64,000 nucleotides of DNA from Jannaschia maritima. Its GTDB lineage: Bacteria > Pseudomonadota > Alphaproteobacteria > Rhodobacterales > Rhodobacteraceae. Below the pieces are notes generated by a model. It saw only the letters and a list, made by a program, of their open reading frames with translations. It was not told the origin of the DNA and made no database searches. Location: assembly GCF_030973515.1 (NCBI RefSeq), contig NZ_JARGZA010000008.1, positions 119,018-183,017 on the forward strand, read 5' to 3'. The translations under genes were made by a program, and so were the position numbers. Positions within the stretch are counted from its first letter, which is position 1, and every line of letters begins with the position of its first letter. This document shows positions 49,476 to 58,483 of the stretch, one piece after another.

Positions 49476-52400
49476 CTAGAACCGCAGCTCGAAGACCTGT
49501 CCGATCGTCGGCACACCGCCTTCATCCGCGTGCAGCCGCGTCCGCGAGACGCCCGCCCCACCGAAGATCGGGCTTTCGCGCGACATCGCGACGCTCGATC
49601 GGCGGATGCCGTCGGCGACCTCAACCTCCAGCGAAGCCGAAAGCGTGGCGCCCGATGGGGCCAGCGTTTCCAGCCCGATCCGTCCGCCCACGCCGCAACC
49701 CGCGTCCTCGCCACCCATGCCGCGCTCGCAGAACAGGCGCGGCGCGACCTCCAGGACGCGGCGGTCCGACAGGACGTCGGCACCGCCGTCCCTTCCCCTG
49801 CCGAAGACGAAGGTCGGTTCGAGATAGCCGCGTATGCCCCGCACCGGATCGAGGTCCAGCGAGCCGAAGTCGAGTTCGCCCCCCCCTACGCGCGGTCACG
49901 TCCGCCGTCGTGGCCTCGGCGATGCCCAGGTCGACCCCCACCCGGGGTCGGAGCGTGAAGCGGGCGCGCACGACCTCGCCCGACAGCGCCACGCCGGCAT
50001 AGACTGCGCCATAGCTGTAAAAGCCGGCGGCGCCGATGGGTCCCGCTCCATCGGCGAAGGCGAGGTCATAGCGGTGATGGCCGAGGCCGCCCGCCAGATA
50101 GTGGTCGACGAACAGGCCACCCTCCAGCGCCCGCGCGCCATAGATGCCGAGGGCGAAACCGAGGCCGTCGATATGTCCATCCATCAGTCCGCCCACGCGC
50201 GTCCGCGACGCGTAGCCGCTCAGGAACCAACCGCGCAGCGCGTGGTCGCCGATCCGACGTTCGCGCTGCCGGACGACGTTGAACGTCGCCTGCGTGCCGA
50301 GGCCATCGGCGTGGTTCAGCGCGAAGTCCCCGCCGACGATCGTTCGCACGCCCGTCGCGCAATCGTATCGTGCCGTTCCGAACACGCCCGCCGTGTCGAG
50401 ATGGGTCAAGCCCGCTTCGGCGGCACCGTCCACGTCGAACGCTTCCTGGGTCCCGCATCGCAGGTCGTCCGTGCCGTCCCGCAACCGGTCCAGCGCATCG
50501 CCCGACAGGGACGCGAAGCGGCGCGACTGGGTGCCGATGGTACCCTCGAGGTCGCGCTGGAGCACGAAGCTCAGGGCATCGCGCACCTGATCCACCAGGT
50601 CGTCCACCACCGTGACCGCCGCGAGACCCAGCGTCAGCGCATCGAACCGCGCATCGCTCGACCGGACCGTCACCGTCGGCCGGCAGACATGCCGCCCCTC
50701 CACGGCCGTGTCGTCGATCGCCGCGATGGTCAATCGTTGCGGCGTTGCATAATCCGATGCCGTGAAGGTCATGGTCCTCGGGGCGACGTCGCATTGGGCG
50801 TCGCCCGAGAAGGCGAGCGTGACGTCCGCGATGGGCAGCCCGCCCAACGAGAAGGTCATCGCCGCATCGTCGTCGCGCCCTTCGGTGGCCGTCAGATCCA
50901 GATCGACGATCACGACCGCGACCTGGTCATCGTCCGAGATCGTGGCCTCCGCCGCGAAGCGTTCCACGTCCAGAACCGTGGCCGCGTCGCCCCCGGTCAC
51001 GGCGTCCAGGACGAGTTCGATCGTTTCCACGCCTTCGACGGCACCGTCCTCCAGCACGTCCACGGTGATGGTGGTCGCCGTGTCCCCCGCCGGGATCGTC
51101 ACCGTTCCCGAAGGCGCGGCGAAGTCGGTGCCGGGCAAGGCCGTGCCGCCAACGGAATAGGCGAGCACGGTATCGACCGTCGAGACGCGGCCCTGCGTTA
51201 TGACGAAGTCCGCCGCCGTCGGCGCGCCGCGGTTGGCTTCCGCGCCGTTCCGCGTCGCCTCGATCCGGACGGCGTTCACCGCGCATTGCGCGACGGGAAC
51301 GTTGTTTCCGATCACGTTGGGGTCGCCCGCCTCGATCTGAAAGGTGGTGTGGAAGGTCGAGTTGGCTCCCGCGGACGCGTCCGCCAGCCGGCCGGTGGCG
51401 CCGAACTCGCTCGATCCGAGGGAGGCTGGATCGTCGGGCAGCAGCGACGTCACGTCGAGCGGACCGCCCCCAGTGCGCGTAGGACTCGGCACGCCGACGT
51501 CGGGCGGATAGCGCAGCGCCATCGTATAGGTGCCGGGCCGCTGGGCGAACCATTGGTATTCGCCCGACGATCCATCGCGCACGATGCGGATGTCGTTGCG
51601 CGTGCCCACCGTATCGTTGGACCCGTTCGGACCCGTTACCACGATGCCGCCGCCCGGCAGGATGCGACCGTCGTCCTCGCAATAGAAGTAGCCCTGCGGG
51701 TCGTAGTCCGCCCGGTCCATGATGCCGTCGCCGTCCCGATCGGCGGTGGCGGATTCGCTGTCGTCGTCCAGGCCGTCCCCGTCGCTGTCGACCATCGAGG
51801 GTCCGGGAACGGGGGTCCCGGTGCGGTCGGCGCGGACGGTAAAGGGGGTGCTGGCGGTGTTCGGGTTTCCCGTTCCGTCGACCGCGCGCCCCGCCGCGAC
51901 AGCGACGGAAACGGGACCGTCGTGAATGGGCGCGACGGTGGCGGTATAGACGACCGGACCACCGGCCAGGCCGGACGCGGTTCCGTTCGTGACCGACAGG
52001 TCGTCGAGCGCGACGCCCGCGACGGCCTCCGAGAACGTCACCGTCACCGTGAACGGGTCGCTCTGCGCGGCGGTCGGCCCCGTCAGCGCCACCATGGGCA
52101 GGCCCGTGTCCTTCGCGGCCGTATCGGTCGCCGGCGCGCCGGCATTGCCCAACGAGTCCGTCAGAGCCAAGGACACCGTCAGCGTGCCGTCCCCGACCCC
52201 CGTGACGTCGATCCCGGCGATGGTCATCGCGGCGGCGGAGACCGCGCCCGCGCCCGACACCGTCCCGCCCCCGTCCGAGGTGATCGCATAGGCGAAGGAC
52301 GCCCCGTTCTCCGCGCCGGACAGGTCGAACGAGACCGATCCCGCATCGGCCGCGCCGATCCTGTCGCGGACGAACGCGACGGCGTATCCCGAGGGCGGCA

Positions 52401-55400
52401 CCGCGTCGACGACCGCGTCCGTGCCGTCGGTCAGGGTCGTCTGCAGGCCGGCGGCGTTCGTGACGGTGATCGCGACGTTGCGGTCGTCGCCCGCCGCCGT
52501 GCCGGCGGTGATCGTGTAGCGCACCGTCCAGATGCCGGACGCTTCCGACAACGGTATCGCAGTTCCCCCTCCGAACGCCGACAGATCGGCCGTCACGCCG
52601 GTCACGTTCGCGGCGGCATCGCCGGAAGCGGAGTTGTCCCACCGCACGGTCACGACGTCGCCCACGATGAAGGCGCCCCCGGTTCCGGAGCCGCCGGAGA
52701 TGGACAGGTGTCCGTCCGAGACCACGGGACGCGGATCGCCCGTCATGCGGGCGCTGTCGGCCGGCGCGAGGCCGCCCGACGTCGCGCGGAGAACGAACCC
52801 CTCGGCGGTGGGGCCTATGGTCGTGTATGTCAGATCGAGGCCCGGAAAGGTGGCCGCGCCCCGGAAGGGGACGAGCGTCACGGTGGTGCCGTCGGCATCG
52901 ATGTCGCCGGTCCCCACCAGCGCGGCGCTGCCCGCGCCTGAGGCCACGGCGAGGCGGATCGCCGTCGCATGGCCCGTATCCACCAGGCCCATCGCGTCGA
53001 CGGCCCGCACGACCGGCGCCGTCGACATGCGCGCCGGGACGCCGCCCTGCACCGACAGGGGCGCGGGCTGCGTGGCGAATGTCAACCGCGTCGCGACGAC
53101 GTCGGCTGCAAAGGCGCTCGATGCGACCGCCGCGAGGTCGTCGCCGGTGGCGGCGTCGTCGTCCGCCGTCAGGGTGACGACCTCGCCGTCCGCGGTCGCG
53201 GCATAGGTCACCTGCGGGAAGGTCGCGGTGCCCGACACGGCCGTCGCGGTCCCGCCGGTGAGCGTGCCGGGGGCGCCCGTCCCGAGGGTGAGCATGTCCG
53301 CGAAGTCGGTGTCGAGGTTGCCCGAGGCGTCACGCGCGGATACGACGGGCGGCTGGGCCAGGGTCATGCCACTGACGCTGCCGGCGGGTTGGGTGTCGAA
53401 CGTCAGACGGGTCGCCACCACCTCGACCACCGTGCCGGCACCGTTCGTGACCGCATTCGTGGCTCCCATCTGCGTGCCCCCCGGCACCACGGCGAGGTCG
53501 GTGTCGCCATCCAGCGCGAGCGTGATCGTGGCCCCGTCCGCAAGCCCCGTGCCGACGCCGAAATGGGCCCGGATCGCATAGGTCCGGGCGCTCCCGTCGG
53601 GGACGGCGATCGACAGGCCCGCGAAGCGCAGCCGGCCCGTGCCCGCATCGTAGCTGCCCGCCACGTCCGTCGCATCCGGTCCATCCAGGCGCCAAACCAT
53701 CCCACCCAACACCGCGTCCGTGACCGTGCCGCCGACCGTCAGGTCGATTGCGGTGACGCCGAGCGACTGCCCGTCCCCCGTGCCGCCGTCGGAGATGGTG
53801 AAGTCCATCAGCGTCACCGCGTCGTCCGATGCCGCGGCCGTGGAGGGAAGGTCCACCGGTTCCGCGACGCCGCCGGCGGCCCCCACCCCGCCGTCCAGGT
53901 CGTTCAGATCCTCGACCGTCACGGTCAGCGTCTGCGTGGCGGCGTTGCCCTCGCCGTCGGCGGCGGTGATCCCCACGACATAGGCGTTGTCGCCCGCCGT
54001 CCCGCCGCTGTCCGTCGGCGCCTCGTGGTCCGGGGGCGTCCGGAAACTGATCGCGCCCGCCGGCGTGATGGAGAAGGCGGACGCGTCGGGTCCACCGAGC
54101 GACCAAGTCACGGCCTCGTCCGCCGACACCGTCGTCACCGCCGTTTCACGCTCCGCGACGGAGACCGCCGCGGTGGCGCCCGTCGTCGTCCCGCCCGATC
54201 CGTCCGGCCCGGTGATGACCGGGGGCGTCGCGTCGGTGAACGTGATGGTCGCGTCGTCGGCGATGGCGTGGCCGTTCAGCGTACCCGTGACGGTGCCCGT
54301 GCCGTGGTCCCGCGGCGCCGTCAGCGTCGCGGTGTAGGTGCCGTCGCCGCGGTTCGCGACCGGGCCGACGCCGCCAAGGGTGGCGGCGAGCGCGACGGTG
54401 CCGCCGCTCGTGCCCAGGTTCCCCCCGTCGTGCCGCTTCAGCGTCACGGTCACGGTGGACGTCGCGCTGCCGTCGCCCCGGACCGTGTCGGGCGCGGCGT
54501 CGATGGTGGCCGTGGGCGCGGTGGTCGTCAGCGTATCCGAGAAGGCCGTGGCCCCCGACGGCGTGTATTCCACGAAGTAGCCCTTCGGCTGGTAGGACCC
54601 GCTCGACGTGTTGTCGAGGTCGTTGTAGCAGCCGCCAGCCAGGTGGGCGATCTGAAGGTAGGGCTCGCCCGGGTTGCCGCTGTTCGGCTCGCCCGTGCAG
54701 AAGGGGACGTAGAAGCCGTTCCGGGCGGAGCCATCGCCCAACCCCGACCAGAAGGTCTGGCCCGAGTTCGGCGAGGACGGCTCGTTCGTGAACACCCAGG
54801 TCGCGCCCGACCCCGGATCGCTGTCGTACCCACCCAGCCAGCCCGGCGTGTTGAGGCCCGACGCTTCCAGAAGGAACGCGTGCTCCTCCTGCGTGGTCAC
54901 GTGGGCCAGATAGCCCGTCAGGCCGTTCAACCTGCGCGCCCGCGCCGCATTCCGGGCATCCGTCCAGGACAGGATGCCGGATACGAACTCGTAGTAGCTT
55001 CCCGACGATTCGAGGTAGAACGAGCCCGCCGGCGCGATGGTCGCCGTGACCGTGCTGACGCCCTTGCTGCCGCCGTCCGTCCGGAGCTGCAGGGACGCGA
55101 GCGCGGCGTTCAGGGATCCGATGCTGCCTTCGAACGCGATCGCCGCCGCGCCGCCGGAGTTCGGCAGGGAGGATGGCGCCGCATACCCGGTCACGGGTGA
55201 CAGGCCGGATGTCGATTGGATCCGCAGGCGACCCGAACCGGCGCTCAGGGTGACGCGGTGATTACCCGTCCCCGTGACCGCGGTGGGGGCGCCGACCCAG
55301 GATTGCTGCGCCCCGGTCAGGGCATTGGGCAGGTCGATGGTCTGTGCCGCGGCATCCATCCCGGTCAGCAAGGTCAGACCGAGGGCGAGCGCCGCCCCGA

Positions 55401-55518
55401 GACGGCCGGTGGTGCCGCAGCGGCTGGGGCGGCCGGATGTCCGGATGGGTCGAGCCGAACGCGTCGACGATGGCGCGGCGATGCCGCCGAACTGTTCGGA
55501 TGCGCCGATCTCGATCAT
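49476..55518 (-). CDS. Giant autotransporter adhesin with C-type lectin-like domain, frameshifted at a homopolymer
   Basis: About 2,010 codons. A long signal peptide (residues 1-59, ending DAAAQ) is followed by a C-type lectin-like domain (about 168-318: WTDARNAARARRLNGLTGYLAHVT, WLGGYDSDPGSGATWVF, GCYNDLDNTSSG). A Big_1-like repeat, a cadherin-like segment with ISFRTPPDHEAP, several immunoglobulin-like repeats, a calcium-binding DSDGDGLDDDSES/DRDGDGIMD element near 1240 and a Calx-beta-like domain (about 1420-1530) come next. A beta-barrel from about 1630 ends in Phe (QVFELRF). The barrel frame breaks at eight C (49879-49886). With seven, VTARRGGGELDFG would read on into the GYLEPTFVFG strand. 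With eight, an unrelated tail runs to 49621. ATG 55518 has GGAGG upstream. Confidence 0.8.
49879..49886. repeat. Run of eight C inside the adhesin beta-barrel coding region
   Basis: Eight C on the plus strand (eight G in the coding strand) mark the exact point where the barrel reading frame is lost. A change of one base restores it. Such tracts are classic slippage sites, but also classic sequencing or assembly error sites. Confidence 0.85.
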
Positions 55519-55639
55519 CGCTGAACCCTCCGCGTAGCGGCCCAACGCCGCCGACGCCCCAGGGCTAGGGACGATGTCTCTCCGTAGCGTTAACGATGAC
55601 CACGATTCGGCGACGGATCAGGCGCTTCCCGGCGATCCG

Positions 55640-56836
55640 TCAGATGAGTTCGAGGAACGCGATCAGGTCGGCGATGTCGCCTTCGGACAGGTCCAGGGGG
55701 ACCAGCTCGGACGCGGTCCGCAGGCCCACCATCCGGCCATGCGGACCCAACGGGGCGGCGACGTAGTGATCCACGACCGCACGCAGCGTGTCGAACCGGC
55801 CGGCATGTCCGAACGACGACCGCGCGGCCACCCCCCGCAGCGACGGGGTCCGGAACGCGCCGAGGCCGCGCTCCATCGACAGGTTCGCGAAGCGCAGCGC
55901 AGCGCATTCGTCGGTCGCGGCGTCCGAGAACGCGCCCAAGCAGTTGAACGGATCGGACAGGAGGCGAATCGACCCCGCCTGCCGTCCGAGGTCCGGCAGC
56001 GCGTCCGGAGCGTCCGGCATCGCGACGTTGTGGAAGTCGCCGTCGCTGAAGAGCGGGCCGAAGTGGCAGGTCGCGCAGCGCCCCGGCCCGGTGAACACGT
56101 CGAACCCCCGCCGGACGGCCGCCGGAACGGCGTCCGGACCGGCCGGCGTCCGGGCGGCGCGTCGGAGCATGCCGTCCCAGCGGGACGCGGGTACGGGGAT
56201 CGTGGCGACGTAGGATGCGATCGCCTTGCCCACGTCCGCGAACATCGCGTTCGTGCGGTGGCGCGCGGCGGGATCGAGCGTGGTCCAGGCCGTCCGAGCC
56301 TCGACATCGCCCGATGGCGATGCGGCGATCTTCGGGACGGCGAACGCATCCCAGTCGAAGAGATCGGCGACCACGTCGGAATGGCGTGCCGCGACATAGG
56401 CCACCACCTCCGTCCGGGTGAGGTCGTGCTCGGATGCGTGCTCCAGGGGGCGGAGGGCCTGCGCCCACAGGCTGTCGACGGACCCGTCCCGCATGAGCAG
56501 GTCCTGATGCGCGGCGCCCGCGATCGGGGAAACGGGGCGGAAGGCGCGGTCCCGGCCGGCGGGGCGGCGCTCGTTGGGTATCATCCGACCGTCGGTCGCG
56601 TGGCAGGACGCGCAGGCGACGTCGCCCGAACGGCTCAGCCCCGTGTCGTGGAAGAGTGCACGGCCCAGCTCGATCGCGGCGGCGCGCCCGGACAGGCGGT
56701 TCGACCGGTCGGGGGCGGGTGCGCCGAGCGCGTCGATCGAGAAGGGCCGCGCCCGGTCAAGGAAATCCGCCTCCGCCGCGGCGGGGAGCGCCCCGCCGCA
56801 TGCGAGCAAAGCCGCGGCGAGGACGGGCCCCTTCAC
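55640..56836 (-). CDS. Di-haem cytochrome c peroxidase/MauG-family protein
   Basis: The 398-residue protein has a signal peptide (first about 22 residues) and two haem c motifs. These are CASCH near residue 75 in GDVACASCHATDGRMIPNERR and CATCH near residue 255 in GPGRCATCHFGPLFSDGDFHN. The C-terminal FRTPSLRGVAARSSFGHAG block is typical of the family. It would act in the periplasm on peroxide or on a protein or small substrate. The GTG start overlaps the preceding gene's stop (GTGA). It is the last gene of a Sel1/YtkA-like/peroxidase operon. Confidence 0.88.
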   Translation of the reverse strand: MKGPVLAAALLACGGALPAAAEADFLDRARPFSIDALGAPAPDRSNRLSGRAAAIELGRALFHDTGLSRSGDVACASCHATDGRMIPNERRPAGRDRAFRPVSPIAGAAHQDLLMRDGSVDSLWAQALRPLEHASEHDLTRTEVVAYVAARHSDVVADLFDWDAFAVPKIAASPSGDVEARTAWTTLDPAARHRTNAMFADVGKAIASYVATIPVPASRWDGMLRRAARTPAGPDAVPAAVRRGFDVFTGPGRCATCHFGPLFSDGDFHNVAMPDAPDALPDLGRQAGSIRLLSDPFNCLGAFSDAATDECAALRFANLSMERGLGAFRTPSLRGVAARSSFGHAGRFDTLRAVVDHYVAAPLGPHGRMVGLRTASELVPLDLSEGDIADLIAFLELI

Positions 56837-57228
56837 AGGACGAATTCGATCTCGGCCCGGTCCATGCCCTCCTCCGTCCGGACGGTCAGGACGATGTGCC
56901 ACGCACCCGGCATGGAGAAGCGCAGGCCCACGATGCGATACCGCCCGTCGCCCAGGGCTTCCACCTGGGGGGTCGTCGGCAAGCCGTGGCCGTGATGCCG
57001 CATGCCGCCGTCGATGGTGACGACGGCGCCGTCGACCCGCACGCCACGCGCATCCGTCAGGGCGAAGTCGTATTCCAGGAAGGGGCCGATCGGGGCATCC
57101 GCCAGGTCCCCGGACAGGACGACGCGGTAGCGTCCGTCAACCGACGTCGCGCCGAGGGGTTCGGCTCCCACGAGGGGGCCCGACGCGGCCAGGAGCACGA
57201 AGATGGCCGTGGCAATGGGTTTGAGCAT
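56833..57228 (-). CDS. Secreted FixH/YtkA-like domain protein
   Basis: This 131-residue protein has a signal peptide (residues 1-22). A small beta-sandwich follows with GPFLEYDFALTDARGVRVDGA, the histidine-rich GGMRHHGHGLPTTPQV loop, and GLRFSMPGAWHIVLTV, the pattern of YtkA-like/FixH proteins. The His loop could bind copper or another metal, which is an inference. It is sandwiched between the Sel1 protein (three bases upstream) and the di-haem peroxidase (overlapping start), so a shared periplasmic redox role is likely. Confidence 0.75.
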   Translation of the reverse strand: MLKPIATAIFVLLAASGPLVGAEPLGATSVDGRYRVVLSGDLADAPIGPFLEYDFALTDARGVRVDGAVVTIDGGMRHHGHGLPTTPQVEALGDGRYRIVGLRFSMPGAWHIVLTVRTEEGMDRAEIEFVL

Positions 57229-57231
57229 GGT

Positions 57232-58290
57232 TCACCTGAAGTTGTGGGACGCGGTCCCGAGGAGCCGATGGGTGTGGGGGGTCGCGTGGTTCTCGTCGAA
57301 CCAACGTCGCGCGGCCTCGCGCATCCGCGCGGCCTCGTCCGCACCGATGGCCATGTGCGTCAGGCCGCGCATGTGGTGCGCCTCGACCACGCCGGCGCTC
57401 GCGGCCAGGTCGAACCAGAAATGGGCCTGCGCGGGATCGCGCGGGACCGCACGGCCAGCGAGGTACATGTGCCCCAGCAGGAGCTGGGCGCGTTCCTCCC
57501 ATACGAGGGCCGCGGCGTGCGCATAGCGGAAGGCCGCGGACAGACGGTCGGCGTCCGAACCGGGGTCGCGATAGAACATGTAGGCCAGCGAGAGCATGGC
57601 CGACTTCACCCCGCCGGATGCCGCGCGGGCGTAATGGTCGACGGCCGCCTCCAGGTCGGGGGCGCCCAGTTCGCCGAAGGCGTGGATGTCGCCCAGCGTG
57701 TCCGACGCCTCGGGGGCTCCGGCCGCGGCCGCGAGCTCGTAGAACGACACCGCCTTCGGGAGGTCCCGGGCCGTGTACGTGCCGCCGCGCAACAGGTCGC
57801 CGATCATCATCAGGGCCTGGGGATGATGCGCGTCGCCCGCCTCGTTCAGAAGGGCCAACGCGTCCTGCACCTCGTCGGGGGTCGTCGGGCGTCCTAGGAT
57901 GGTCCGCCCCAGCATGACCTTGGCATCCACGAGGCCGAGATCCGCCGCGCGCCGGAACCACGTCTCGGCCTCCAGCGTGTCGACGCCGTCGCCCAACGCC
58001 ATGTGGCCGAGGCCGAGCATCGCGGGGGCATCGCCGCGGGCGGCCGCCTCCCGGAACAGCGCCTTCGCCGCAACGAGGTCGGCCTGTCCCAGGACGCCCG
58101 CGACGTGGAGGCCCGCGAGGTTCCGCAGCGAAGGACCGTCGCCCACCTCCTCCCAGATCGCGCGGGCTTCGTCGAACCGCCCCTGCGTCGCCAGCGCAAC
58201 GCCGTCGCCGGCATCCAGCGCCGCGGCGGCCAACGGTGCCGCGCATGCCAGCCCCGCGATCGCGATTCCACGCCTCCAGCTATCGACCAT
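57232..58290 (-). CDS. Secreted Sel1-repeat (tetratricopeptide-like) protein
   Basis: The 352-residue protein starts with a signal peptide (RRGIAIAGLACAAPLAAAALD) and is then built of Sel1 repeats, recognisable by LGHMALGDGVDTLEAETWFRRAADLG, LGDIHAFGELGAPDLEAAVDHYARAASGG and LGHMYLAGRAVPRDPAQAHFWFDLAASAG. Such repeats form alpha-solenoids for protein binding. It is first in the operon with the YtkA-like and peroxidase genes and divergent from the second autotransporter gene. ATG 58290 is preferred over a GTG three codons upstream. Confidence 0.82.
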   Translation of the reverse strand: MVDSWRRGIAIAGLACAAPLAAAALDAGDGVALATQGRFDEARAIWEEVGDGPSLRNLAGLHVAGVLGQADLVAAKALFREAAARGDAPAMLGLGHMALGDGVDTLEAETWFRRAADLGLVDAKVMLGRTILGRPTTPDEVQDALALLNEAGDAHHPQALMMIGDLLRGGTYTARDLPKAVSFYELAAAAGAPEASDTLGDIHAFGELGAPDLEAAVDHYARAASGGVKSAMLSLAYMFYRDPGSDADRLSAAFRYAHAAALVWEERAQLLLGHMYLAGRAVPRDPAQAHFWFDLAASAGVVEAHHMRGLTHMAIGADEAARMREAARRWFDENHATPHTHRLLGTASHNFR

Positions 58291-58483
58291 GGCCGTCACC
58301 CACCCTGTTTCGGTTGGGGCGACGTTAGCGGTCGAATGGTTGACGCATTGTTAACCACGGCCGCCACGGGCGCGCCCGACCCCATTAGCGGTTCGTTAGA
58401 ACTATGGGCCTAGCGATCGGGACACCCATCGAACCGGCCTCCCGACGGGCCGCGCCGAACGCCGTCCCATCCACGAGGAACCG

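Noticed and set aside
49834..52941. A plus-strand frame of about 1,035 codons opposite the adhesin gene
   Set aside because: Low-complexity Arg/Gly-rich translation with no domain; the minus-strand frame has clear signal peptide, domain and beta-barrel structure.
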